Assembly: GCF_037975245.1 (NCBI RefSeq)
Contig: NC_092577.1
Coordinates: forward strand, 22,408,398 to 22,472,397
DNA from: Apostichopus japonicus
Taxonomy: Eukaryota > Echinodermata > Holothuroidea > Aspidochirotida > Stichopodidae
Direction: 5' to 3'
Length of the DNA: 64,000 nucleotides
Of the stretch, positions 32,137-42,568 are shown piece after piece (position 1 is the stretch's first letter; the number at the start of each line of letters is the position of its first letter). The translations under genes and the position numbers were made by a program. The notes beneath the pieces are model-generated. The model did not search any database. It saw only the letters and a list, made by a program, of their open reading frames with translations, and was not told the DNA's origin.

Positions 32137-32670
32137 TAAGTTAGGTATTTATTAAATTTGTTTTGGGTTCTCGATAGTTATTTATTTATGTATATAATTT
32201 ATTCTTACTTAGTCTCTCTTTTTCATTTTTATATTTATCGTCCACCTTGTCTCCATATGGAACAATTAACCTATATAGTGAAAATACTCGGCCTCGTTAA
32301 AAAAAGAAATTAGAAACTTAGTGTGGTGAAAAGTTAAGGCTACGGCATGTCATGTTTGGGGTTCATGATTCTGTGAACGTATCCCCTCAGCACTTTAAAA
32401 ATAGATAAATAAAATTAGGAAATAAATAAATAACATTCCTAAATAAATTCATAATAAAAAATCGGAAAAACAAAATTCCCAAAGAAAATCTGAAAGAAAT
32501 TCGGACACAAAATTCTGAAAAATATTAATAACAATATTAATATTAATATAATCCCTTAACAATAGATTGTCCTACACCGTCGTCATTACTACTGGCCCTA
32601 GCCTAAAAAAAAACATTTCCTTGGCAAAGGTGGCCTTAGGCAATCTCTCTACATGAAGGCCTACAATGCC
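32137..32670. other. AT-rich, no gene seen
   Basis: A/T homopolymers and AATAAA-like words are frequent. Nothing else was recognised. Confidence 0.4.
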
Positions 32671-33736
32671 CTACAGCACTGTGCGCACAATGTCTTCACA
32701 ATTATTGCTACCAACATTCAGGCACATCAACTGCTGGTAAACACTCCTAATACTATCCCTGTACTTACCTTTCACTATAGTACTTACCTTGCCGCATTCT
32801 TTGTCGAGGATGTCGTCTAAACGCTCCTGTAGCTGCTCCATCTGTTCTTCTCTGTCGTTGAGTCGTTCACTCACATCCTCGAACTTTTGTTGGCTGGTAG
32901 AGGCGGCGGCTTTTTTCTTGTAATACCCTACCTGTGTCTTGGCTCGCCGCAATTGGTAACTCTTTTCCACGATGGTGCTGGTGTGCTTCTTGCTCTGTTG
33001 TTTCAACTCCACGTCCTTGCCTTTCAGCTGCTGCTTCAGTCGTACTATCTTCTCTGTCTTCCGTTGTTCCCGTCTCGCGATGTTCTTAGAGCTTCCTTGT
33101 CCAGTTGAGTCCTCCGTGTCTGGCTATCCTTTGCGATACGAAGTTCGATGGCGACATCCCTTTCCAGCTGCTTCACTCTTTCCTGCAGTAGCTCACGCTC
33201 AGCAAGAACCTCTTCCAGAACTCTGCGATGAGGTTTTCTCTTTCAGGTCTTCACAGTCCCTCTGAAGCTGCATGTGATGTTGCAGTCTTGTGAGCTGTTT
33301 TACGACAGTGGGAGTGGATTCGACGGTGGGAGCGGATTCGCTATCCGGCTTAAAGATAAAGACTTAGAGACACTTGGCGCAAGAAATTACACAACCTACC
33401 TTTGCTTTTCAGCTTTGACAAAGCTTGTCTTCTTTTTACAACTTGCAACACTTTGGAATGAACAGATCTTTGTTTACAATTTAAAACACTTGCATCCAAA
33501 AAATTGCTTACAACTTTAATGAAAGATATTACCTGATTAGCACATTTACACATTCCTACCATATTCCACAATTCAAACACTACACCATTTGAAAGTCGAG
33601 TGCTAGGCAGTCTGACATTTAACACCGAGTCAGACTCAGAGCTAGGTATAGGCCCTTCCTCAGCGTCATCTGACAGAGCTGCTTTCACACTGTGAAAAGA
33701 TATACCTACCTCTTCACAAAAACCTACGTTTGCCAT
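32671..33736 (-). pseudogene. Coiled-coil protein gene of unknown role
   Basis: An upstream frame begins at ATG 33736 (MANVGFCEEVGISFHSVKAA). Downstream frames encode heptad-rich helices: KQLTRLQHHMQLQRDCEDLK, then LAERELLQERVKQLERDV, then REQRKTEKIVRLKQQLKGKD. The final clean frame from 33012 carries RRAKTQVGYYKKKA and ends in DSIRSVYQQLMCLNVGSNNC...IVRTVL and a stop at 32671. The Y-K-K-K and VYQxLxxxxV...I-x-T-V-L tail resembles coiled-coil proteins expanded in corals and fish (family unnamed). At least two frameshifts, or unrecognised introns (a possible donor AAAG|GTAGGT near 33400), interrupt it. Confidence 0.55.
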
Positions 33737-34254
33737 CGTTCGGTTATAAATTACTTACCCTTTCCGAACAATGTCACTGGTAGCTCTTGAAATGTAGTTT
33801 GCGATGAATTTTCTTCGAAATTGTTTTGCGTGAGTAGAGTTACTTGCGAACGTAGCATTTAGCAGTAAAACAATGTGTATACGTAATTAGCGTGCAATTC
33901 AAACACACTACCGCGTACCTAGCAACAGCACAGAAAATTGCGGGAAATTTCGGGCTGGTCGCGAGGGTAGCCATTTTCGTATATCTATCATGTAGCTGAT
34001 GTGAGTCATAGCCAATCTGCTACAAGCCAGACTTAGAGGCGGGGCTTAATCATCAAAAACGGACCTTTCTACTAAAAGTAGGGGCGGCAGCTCAGTGTTG
34101 TTTTAAGAAAGAAAAATCATTTAAGTATGAAATAAAGCAAATAAAAGCCATAAAATAGCATATATGGCTAGTTAAATTCTTAATATTACCCTACTGTAAG
34201 CAAAAAATGAAAGTTTAATATGTTTAAAAAATATATATAACATAGGACCCTATT
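33737..34254. other. No gene; possible bidirectional promoter
   Basis: It lies between the minus-strand start at 33736 and plus-strand frames from 34255. It includes a TATATATAA-like run near 34232. Nothing else was recognised. Confidence 0.3.
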
Positions 34255-34360
34255 TTGGCCAATACCACTTTTGAAAGACAATCCCATTGTCTTTCAAATG
34301 ACGTATATATGTTGGGGGTGGGATTTAGTCTTTGCCTGCCGCCGATTGAAGGAAGAAAAA

Positions 34361-34495
34361 ATGGCAACCCGGAAGTTGTATACAGCCACAACTCTACAAG
34401 CTGGTCACAGTGTGGGGCAAATTTTCATTCACGAATTTCCCAAAGATTTCGAGGCCGTTTGCAAAGATACTTTGATTTTAAGACCAAAAATATAA
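34361..34495 (+). CDS. Small unknown ORF (44 aa)
   Basis: The ATG at 34361 is in a good context (aaaaaATGG) and encodes MATRKLYTATTLQAGHSVGQ, then IFIHEFPKDFEAVCKD. A possible donor (AAT|GTAAGT at about 34566) lies beyond its stop, so a different frame (34255-34560) may instead be the coding one. No domain recognised. Confidence 0.3.
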   Translation: MATRKLYTATTLQAGHSVGQIFIHEFPKDFEAVCKDTLILRPKI

Positions 34496-34559
34496 CATTT
34501 AATGGGCGGTACAGTTACGCGAATCCTGAAAAAAAGCTTGTGCGTGCGGCAGCGCTATA

Positions 34560-35080
34560 ATAATGTAAGTAAATTTCATTACTGCCTGCTCTCGCTGATT
34601 TCTTTTAACCCCATAGAGCGGAGTGTGTGAGGTGCAGAAGGGTAGGGCAGGATGGGGAGGGATAAATGACGATATAACCAGGGGCTGATAATTCTTTCAA
34701 TAAGAGATTTGAAAATATACATATGTAAGTTTATATCATTACTGCCTGCTGTCACTGATTTCTTTCAACCCTTAGTTACGCTTATCGGAAGACTATACGC
34801 CGATAATACAAGGAGATGCTTGGAAAACTGTGTAACTTTCGCTAATCTATTTGGACAAAAATATGCTTTTAAGTTGAAAGACTCAGTAAGGATCAATTAA
34901 GTAGAACAAAGATCGTTCCGTGCTGCGTGTAACGATGAAGTTTCCTACATTGGGATGGAAGAGTATCAGGGAGTGTAGGAGTGAGTGGGAAGTTAAATGA
35001 CGGTGTAACAGAAATAAAAAAAAAAATCTTAGTGATAAAATCATTATTGCTTGCTCTTTGCTGATTTAACATTAGAATAA
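34560..35080 (+). repeat. Repeated intron-like modules
   Basis: Three copies of an intron-like block occur: AT(A)GTAAGT near 34565 and 34724, each followed by TCATTACTGCCTGCT, CTGATTTCTTT(C/T)AACCCC and a terminal TAG at 34617 and 34775. A third (ATTGCTTGCTCTTTGCTGATTTAACATTAG) ends near 35074. Between blocks 2 and 3 an open frame (LIGRLYADNTRRCLENCVTF) runs to 34900. Confidence 0.5.
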
Positions 35081-35163
35081 GTGTCTATAATCATTAGATA
35101 TTCCTTTAACAAACGAGGTTCGTTTGGGGAAGGGGATACTAGACGGATTGACGGGGAAGAAGA

Positions 35164-35361
35164 TTGGGAGCCAGTGACGGAGCTAGGGGTATTGGTCAGA
35201 GGGGCGAGAATGGTCTGTACGGGCGCTCTCGACTTTATCTAAGCGGAGCGCCACCACAGGTTGGCGCAGAGCGTACAGAAATTTTTCTTTTGAGTAAAGA
35301 TACTCCGTATATCGCCGGAAATGACCCTTTAGGTATTGGTGTCATCGCCAAGAAAATGTGA
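35164..35361 (+). CDS. Small unknown ORF (65 aa)
   Basis: It encodes MGASDGARGIGQRGENGLYG and ends DPLGIGVIAKKM. It is Gly/Arg-rich, follows the repeated intron-like modules and could be an exon of the same transcript. No domain recognised, weak support. Confidence 0.25.
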   Translation: MGASDGARGIGQRGENGLYGRSRLYLSGAPPQVGAERTEIFLLSKDTPYIAGNDPLGIGVIAKKM

Positions 35362-35676
35362 CAAATGTAAATAGGTAGATGAGAGCGCAATAAAAAACTA
35401 AATAATCGCGAATAAGTAAAAAGTGGTGAATAGCTGAAAAGGGCGCCAGCTTTCCATTTGAGTCCGCCCCCCCTCTAACTGTATGGAAGCTCCGCCACTG
35501 CCTGTTATGACATTAGATACAAAGACTGATATGAGATGAGTGTGGCATAAAACTACTGACGACTGATAACAGTATTACAGTGCATGTTCAACCCTTTGAC
35601 ATCGTATGAATCTAGCAGACAACGTACAGGTACCGTCTGGTACCATTATCCGTTTTGAGTGCTATTTAGGGGTTCT

Positions 35677-36480
35677 AGGACAAACCCCCCCCCCCCGGAC
35701 AAATCCCCCTGGACAATATCCCCCTCTCACCCATAAAAAGCCTGCCTGCAACAACCAGGGATGGCCCAGGCTTTGACAGTCAAGGCATTGGACATTGCAC
35801 TGGTTGGGGTACCGGTCAGGAGACTGGTCAGGGTTCCAGTCAGGGTACTGGCGAGCGTAACTGTGGGCCCCCTGTTAGGTTGCCTGTGAGGGTACCGGTC
35901 AGGTTACCGGTTATCATACTGGTCACTGTACCGGTCAGGGTTCCACTCAGTGTACTGGTTAGGGTACTGGTCAGGATATCAGTCAGGATACCGGTCAGGA
36001 TACCGGTCAGGGGACTGGTCGGGAGATCATTGAGGGTAATTGCGAGGCTACCGGTTAGTGTGGCCATGGGATTTAGCTCCATGGTGTGACATTCAAGGTA
36101 CTGGTCAAAGTACTGGTCATTGTACCAGTACTAATAAGGGTACGTGTCAGAGTACGTGTCAGGGTGCCTTTCAGGATACCAGTTGGGATACCGGTCGAGG
36201 TACAGTCCAGGGTACTGGTAAGGGAGGGGTACCGGAGAGGGTAACTGTCAGGCTCACTATTAGGGTACCGGTCGGGGTATGGTCGGGTTACTGGTCCGGG
36301 AACCACTGAGAGTACCAATGGAGATACCGGTGAGGGTATCGGATGACGGTACCAGATGACGGTACCGGATGACGATACCAGGGACCGGGATGACGCATTT
36401 TTGTCCAGAATTGATGAGATTTTTTTATAGCTTGGGCAGATTTTGTCCTGGGGGATTTTGGCGTTGGGGGATTTTGTCCT
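35677..36480. mobile_element. MITE-like element: GGACAAA...CCCC ends around a minisatellite
   Basis: The left end has AGGACAAA, C-run and GGACAAATCCCCC words. The right end has GGGGGATTTTG words and TTTTGTCCT. Together they form extended inverted termini rich in GGGGGATTTTGTCC. The body is the GGTACCGGTCAGG minisatellite. I recall GGGGGATTTTGTCC-ended short elements from other marine genomes, but cannot name the superfamily. Confidence 0.6.
35797..36385 (+). repeat. Minisatellite, ~12-16-bp unit (GGTACTGGTCAGG)
   Basis: Dozens of variants of GGTACCGGTCAGG / GGTACTGGTCAGG. All frames are open in part, giving peptide repeats such as LTGTLTGTLTG. These are not genes. Confidence 0.95.
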
Positions 36481-36485
36481 GTCAC

Positions 36486-38276
36486 CCTATTTTGGTATTA
36501 GTATTGGACCAGAAACAGAATTAATGGCGGCACGAACCAAACGTTAAAGAAAGCTCAAATGTTGTTTGTCCATCTCTAACATCCCTGGTGGAACCATGGA
36601 AATATTTGAAAATTGTCAGCACCGGGGCAAGTCCCCCAGACATTTTGATATGTTACCATTATAGTTAACAAATTGGGTAAAGCCTGTTCAGGGAATGATG
36701 ATAAGCAGTCCCTCGACTTTTATGTTTTTGACAAAATACTATACACTGAAAGCCAGATTTTGAAAGCCCAAAAATGATGGCTTAGGAACTAATGGTATAA
36801 TGGCAGTTTTAAACTAAAATCGACAGTGAATATTACATGAATTGCATGTGCAGTTGCAACTGTTCACTGTATGTTTCATTTTTTTTCACTCCTCAGAAGA
36901 ATACTGCTACAAACAGTCAAAAAACAAACAATTTTCAATGGATCAGGAATACAAGAGAAAGTGTCCCTTTCTGGTACCCTACTGTACAGTATACTGTGTT
37001 GCTGACCCAAAGCATAAACAGAGATATAGGCGGTGAATGTGATTGCTTAAAATTCATGACAAATTGTTGACGATTTTTTTTTTTAAACACAATAAAAGAG
37101 ACACAATAAAAATTGTACAATCATATTCAAGCAGTTCATTGCATTTCCAATCCCATTTTATATTTTCCACAAGATTTATTTCACATAAACCAGGATACTT
37201 GCACTATTTCATGACCTGAATTTACTGACCTTTCTCATACACGAGAAACATTTTGGGAACTAACTTATACCCCAAGTATTTATCTTACCAGTATAGGCTG
37301 TATCTAATACCGTGACCAATGAAAATTACCACAATATCATGCAGTTTCCATGCTTGGAGGGACAAAATTATACACAATACCCCTGGATTGCACAATTTCA
37401 TACCTATAGTTACAAATGTTGTGGTTTTACAGTATGTTTCATTGGGCTGCACTAGAAGGTTTCCATGACATTGGTGCTAGTTGCATGTGCCTTTGCTGTA
37501 TTCACTCCCCTCAATTTTGAGGGGAAATAATTTAATTTTGTTTAAAGAGTAAACTGGTTCTTGGTGTAATAAAAGACCACAAGCATTAAGTCAGGTCTAA
37601 TATTGTAAACTTTCCCATAGTATAACCTCTGAACCCCACTTGTAGAATTGTGAAACTGTACAACTGTAGAGTACCATCACTTTAGATGTCAGAGGGCATT
37701 GTACTTTGTTACAACTGTATAAGGATCAATTACCACAATGCAATTTCTACTGAAAATGGGCAATTAGTATGCTGTTTGACCAACTTTGAATTTCAGTCAA
37801 GTTATGAAGCTTACATGCAGACACATATGACAATCACCTCAGTATGAGTACTTGGCAAATAATATGAATAAAAAGAAGGAAAAACTACCAAAACTATGAT
37901 GTCCTGAACTGTTAGTGTTTAAAGCAATAATGAGGGTTTTAGCATAACCGAGAATTACTCTTCTTTTATCAAAGAGGGATTTTGTCGTTCATTTCCCTTC
38001 CAATAATTGTTATTCAAAAGCATCTTGGGCGCATGCCCAAGAATGCAAAACTGCATTGTGGTTTCAATGAGGTTATGTGAATGATGTTACCTGAATATGA
38101 CATATACTGTAGGCTAAAGATAGGATGAATGACACTTTGATTTGCTTAGTACAGCAAAACGCATTGAGATGTGAGAAATCTATGAAAGTATGAAATGAAA
38201 ACCAATGTTACGTCGAAATTACATTGGTGAACAGAGAATATACTGCATGTGCTAAGATCGTATATGTTGATTAGGG
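36486..38276. other. No gene seen
   Basis: Short frames at 36837-37120 show no motif. It lies beyond the 3' end of the HECT-like gene (minus strand), so it is probably intergenic. Confidence 0.4.
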
Positions 38277-38515
38277 TCAACCTAAAGCAAATATCGGAGA
38301 CTCTAAAATGCCAGTCTCCATATGATTCCTCCAAGCATTGTATGTGGTATGGAAACTAGGTAATCGTACAACCAACGAACAAGTGTTTGCAGTAGGATAG
38401 ATCCCGTCGTCCTGCAGCACCTCTAGGGGTGGAGTTGGATGAAATCCCAAAGGAAGCACAGAGTCACATGCAGTGGAAAAAAATTAACAGTTCCTCAAAG
38501 GACACCTGACTTTCA
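38277..38515 (-). pseudogene. Last exon of HECT E3-like gene (catalytic C-lobe)
   Basis: HECT ligases transfer ubiquitin from E2 via a Cys thioester near the C-terminus. Here GFHPTPPLEVL is followed by YPTANTCSLVVRLPSF, the family's P-T-A-x-T-C-x-x-x-L-x-L-P site with the active Cys. The stop is TGA, 38277-38279. Upstream, SFEELL and TACDSVLPLGF lie in different frames, separated by a T7 run, so a one-base indel breaks the exon. The layout resembles the G2E3-like HECT genes expanded in fish and marine invertebrates. Confidence 0.65.
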
Positions 38516-39062
38516 GCGCCTGTACAGATTAAAGAATGATATTTATTAACACGGGATAGGGAAAATATATATATACCTGTATAAAAGAAACTTACAGGAA
38601 GTTTTATATTTTCAATGTAGGCTTGTTGAAGTCAACATGCAGCAATCAAATCAATCCTAACATTAAATGTTACGCAAAGCTGAGTGTGATTGTTTAGCAG
38701 TTAGGAATTACAGTTCTGGGCAAACGCATCGTCATGATGATGTAATGTGTTTCACTACTGCAGAATGTAAGTACTGCATCATCTTTGCTGAAGATTACTG
38801 TCAGATAGAAAGCACTTGATCATGTCTACAGATGAGCGTGTCAGCTCTCAATTTGAAAACTTTCTGAAAGGGATATGGGACAACTAGTACGTGAAAACAT
38901 CTGACATGTGTCCTCACAAACCACCCCCTGTGAATTTCTTTATAGTGCGATGATTAAGCTGGTTCAAATAAGGTACAACATATCAGGCAAGCAACAATAT
39001 CCTGTACAGTTATAGGAACATGATATTGTGAGGTTTCAAGTCACAACAGAAATTACATTTAC

Positions 39063-39300
39063 CTTCAATATCAATGTGCCAATCTCTCCAAAAAGATATA
39101 ACTCTATTTTCCGTATGTCTGATATTTGATCCAGTTGGTGCCAATGATACAATGAACAATTTTTTGACAATCCTTTGATTGAGCCTGATAGGTCCTTTCT
39201 GGACAAATAACTGCTGGAAGCCATCTGGGTTTTTTGCTAATTGCACCAGTTTCCAGAACTTTTAAGAATCTGCCAAGAGCAAGAGAAGTCTTATGGCAAA
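39063..39300 (-). pseudogene. HECT-like exon (N-lobe end)
   Basis: The frame before a GTAAATG donor at 39063/39062 encodes NPDGFQQLFVQKGPIRLNQ, LFIVSLAPTGSNIRHTENRV and WRDWHIDIEG. G2E3-like HECT proteins have N-P-x-x-F-x-x-L-F...P-x-G-S-N-x-x-x-x-E-x-x-V-x-x-W at this point. The preceding residues LALGRFLKVLETGAI are in another frame, split at an A6 run (gcaaaaaacc). The exon start is uncertain. Confidence 0.55.
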
Positions 39301-39603
39301 ATCGAGAGACTGCAAGAGTGCAGGCAGGGTTAAATTGGGGAAAGTGTGTCATGATGAACTACAGACTGTACCCAACTTAAAGGATATACACATCAATTCC
39401 CTGCACTCTCTTATGCGGCAGCATCCCCCTTTATAATCAACACATTTTAAGGCAATTGATTCACTGTTGTCCTGTTTTTCAATGTACAGTATTTACAACC
39501 CTAAAACCTCTTCAGATCCATTTCCTTTCAATGGCTGGTAACTTATTAAGACCTTCCCTGTTCTTATCATCTATCTTTTCATTCCTTTCTAAGTAGAGTA
39601 GTG

Positions 39604-39986
39604 CTTTCTACGTGACCCGTCATACGTGATACAAAACCTCACGGCCAAACGGCACTAGCAAACCATCCCATTCTTACAAACGAAAGTCAGGTCAAGCGAG
39701 CCAAAAAAAAAGTACATACGCCCACCGACCTGTAGAGACAAAACGCCCAACCACCCACTGGAACATTCAAAAAACAAAAAAGGACGACAACACGCAGCGA
39801 AACAAAACAGCCTTCCCCAGCACACCACCGTCCAAAAAAGGCAGCCCCAGATAAACGGCGAAAATCGCCTTCAACTTGAAGGCGAATGTCAGACTTCACC
39901 GCCTCCAGGACTGCCTGCCAACTGGCAAATTTCCCCCTAAAAACAACATGACATCTATTCCTCCAAATAAGTTTTTTGTACAACAA
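39604..39986 (-). mobile_element. LINE family B, 3' fragment
   Basis: The minus strand encodes the ORF2 C-terminus (LLYKKLIWRNRCHVVFRGKF ... VKSDIRLQVEGDFRRLSG...GRW). It aligns with LINE A's QIWNSRCRLVFDGD ... VQSDIRLRMEADHARLPD ... RRW, so the two families are related but distinct. The 3' UTR ends TCACGTAGAAAGC near 39606. It matches the tail at 5376-5570. It is inserted just upstream (gene sense) of the last HECT-like exons. Confidence 0.8.
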
Positions 39987-40316
39987 GATCTGTCAAATGC
40001 ATGAAATTTAATGAAACTGGAGGGGGGGAAAAAACCTCTTGCATATTCTCTCTTTCATATTATCCATTTATTTACTTAAAAAGCCATTAGAATGGGGGAG
40101 CAGTTTCACTTTCAGGCAAAGTAAAAATGATTCTGTTTGGTCTAGATTTACAACCAGACAAAGCAATATACAGCATGGGTTTGACTCCGGTTGGATATGT
40201 AGTAGCACCGTATTTGTGTACGGAAACCGTTCCCTCACAGAGCCTGTATGAACCGACATTCAACGGCAACGAGTCCTACTTCAGCTCATACTGGTAGTGT
40301 TTTACTCTCTCCTTAA

Positions 40317-40385
40317 AGGTATGCTGTATTGGCCACAAATAGACCAGATTTTCCAATATGCTCACATTTGGTCCCAAAAAAAAAT
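40317..40385 (+). repeat. Dispersed ~65-bp repeat, copy 1 (copy 2 at 46738-46800)
   Basis: The two share AAGGTATGCTGTATTGGCC, CAGAT(A/T)TTC(C)AA, ATATG and TCAC(A/C)TTTGGTCC. The second copy runs directly into a TGACCT-type repeat unit, so both are probably parts of one dispersed element. Confidence 0.65.
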
Positions 40386-40960
40386 GATTACCACATTGGA
40401 CATTGAGCCATCTTGTGTGTTCATTTAGAATGTCTGGTCTGGTACTAAAAATGAAAATCTCAATGACCTTTTCACCTGACAAACAAGAGAGCTATTCAAC
40501 ATAACATTGTTGATGGTCGATGTGCTTTCAGCAATGACTTATTCATTTTACGTGTATTGACTGTAGGCCTATATGTATACGCTGGTCTGAGTGATAAGTA
40601 GGTCACTCGTCGTGACTGATATCCGTGTCTAATATTAGAACATTATGCAATCCTTTCGGAGCTGACGTGACTGCGTTCTTTCTGGAAGCGGCGAGGAATG
40701 ATGGCGCTATTCGATATTAACGACTAATAATTTGCAGAACATACGTGGAGCCGGTATTCAAGAGACGGCAAGTTATTTTTAGCAGGTGACCGGATGTCGT
40801 CGACCAATGAACGTCGAACTATCGTTCGTATCTTCGAGACATGGATGTTTCTCGATATTATTCGTATCATTCTAGCTAAATTGGGACATGACTGAAAGTT
40901 CTGGATACTATTTCGTCAGAATTCCTGGTAAAGAACTTTCGGGACATTAAACCCCGGCTG

Positions 40961-40968
40961 TATATAAA
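40961..40968 (+). promoter_or_regulatory. TATA box
   Basis: TATATAAA (followed by GA) in an otherwise GC-balanced segment, about 100 bp upstream of the ATG at 41062. Transcription would be expected to start near 40990-41000. Confidence 0.6.
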
Positions 40969-41029
40969 GAAGAGATATTTTCGGTGGTTTGGCTTTCGAT
41001 CTGAATTATCCAGTCGAGTCAGAATCAAC

Positions 41030-41044
41030 ATGATTTCTCAGTAA
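41030..41044 (+). promoter_or_regulatory. Short upstream ORF (MISQ)
   Basis: ATG ATT TCT CAG TAA lies in the presumed 5' UTR, 17 nt before the main ATG. A minimal uORF like this can lower or gate translation of the main frame. Confidence 0.4.
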
Positions 41045-41061
41045 ACCTGCGGAGCAGAATT

Positions 41062-41318
41062 ATGAGAAGTAATTCATCTGAGTTGGAAGACTCATTATCG
41101 AGGGGACGGATGGAGGAACCGGTGGACTGTTTGTCTATCAGATTGATGCGTCGTTTAACCGGGACAGGCGTCACCTCAGCAGAGTTTTCGGAGTTCACCC
41201 AGGAGGAAGCCATCCTTGGGATACTAACGTTGAGTCAAATTGGACCAGCGGGGAACGGTTTTGCTCCTGACCAAGTCGCGGGATACCAGCCTACGAAGGA
41301 TACTCCCGACATCGCCGC
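41062..41318 (+). CDS. First coding exon of a TATA-driven gene, unknown product
   Basis: The frame opens at ATG 41062 (MRSNSSELEDSLSRGRMEEP) and continues through TSAEFSEFTQEEAILGIL to a GTAAGA donor at 41319. If unspliced it ends at codon 87. No domain recognised; the product is soluble and polar. A TATA box at 40961 and a four-codon uORF precede it. It sits on the plus strand inside the span of the minus-strand HECT-like exons and just before the ISL2EU-like element, which would lie in its first intron. Confidence 0.5.
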
Positions 41319-42568
41319 GTAAGATCAGTTAAGTAATCCTTTAAGAATTGAACGGCCATATAATGTTGTAAAATCTGTCTGTGATATTCCAAAATTCTGG
41401 TACCAAGAATCCTTGTAGCAATCAGTGGAGATCGTATCATTGTCAATATATCATTTTTGTTAACTTTCAGAAACCTCTCAGTAGTGTTTTGGTCCCTTGA
41501 GTTATATCCCCGAATCTAAAATTGTATTTTATCGGCTTTGACGGCCAAGGGAAAACCCGGGGTCGCAAGAGGGGTGCGGCGCTAGAGGGTGCCATTTTGT
41601 TTTATCCTACGGAAGTTTTGACAATTTTGCATTCTCACTGTTCCTGAATCGAAGCATTTAAACAAAGTTATTCAAACTGCATGTCTGTTCGTACGGCTGT
41701 AAATAAAAGGTTTAAGCATTTGCGGTTTCACATCTCTTTTATAGTGATAATGAATTTCATGATAGCAAATACACTAGCCAATGAAATCCTCTGCTATCTT
41801 TGTGAGAAAAATATTGGTCTGTTTGAAAATGTATAAATTTATATGTCTGCAATAGACAAAATCGGTTTCGTTTGTTTACATATGTCACGTGACCTGAAAA
41901 TGGGTACTCGCAAAGTACTAGTTACTGCCGAGTATAAACAAAGTCGTATTTTGTCGTACTCGCTGTTTCTTCGGAAAACGATTTAGATACGTCCAAGGAT
42001 CACAGGAGCAACGAACTGTTGTAAGAGGAGGAATATAAATCATAAAGAAACCCCGAACAAAATCCGTTGGTGAGTTACTGAGTAAGAATCGGAAAACATT
42101 TCTCCCGGTTCATGATGATTGCGTGTGTGCAAGTGCCCTACATCAGTTTCGCTACAATTTTCATATTAAGCTAGGTCCAATGCGGAGACAGGCTGTAATG
42201 TAATGATACTGTGCATGCTTGATAACGTAGTAAGGTTTTCATGTATGCGTAGGCCTAGACTAGGGCCTAGGTTCTTTATCCGTCCCCTGTGTATACACAC
42301 TTCATAGGCGCCGGCCCACTCCCACCTTTATTGCTTACACAATTTGTATATACAAGGCTTACTACAGAATACAAATTTGTGGCAGGCGACTTGCAATTTT
42401 TATTGGGAAAGAGGGGAAAAAAGAAAGATAAGCAAAAAATTGTACATCTCACCCACACCATTTTTGATTTTGAAATTGATTATCTTTTATTTACTTTTTT
42501 TTTGGTTTTACTTGTGTAGAGCACTTAAACCATACAACTTTGTCAACGAAAATCTAAACCAAGGGAAA

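Noticed and set aside
35840..36309. Open frames with LTGTLTG / VRVPVR repeats
   Set aside because: They are read-outs of the minisatellite in several frames on both strands, not genes.
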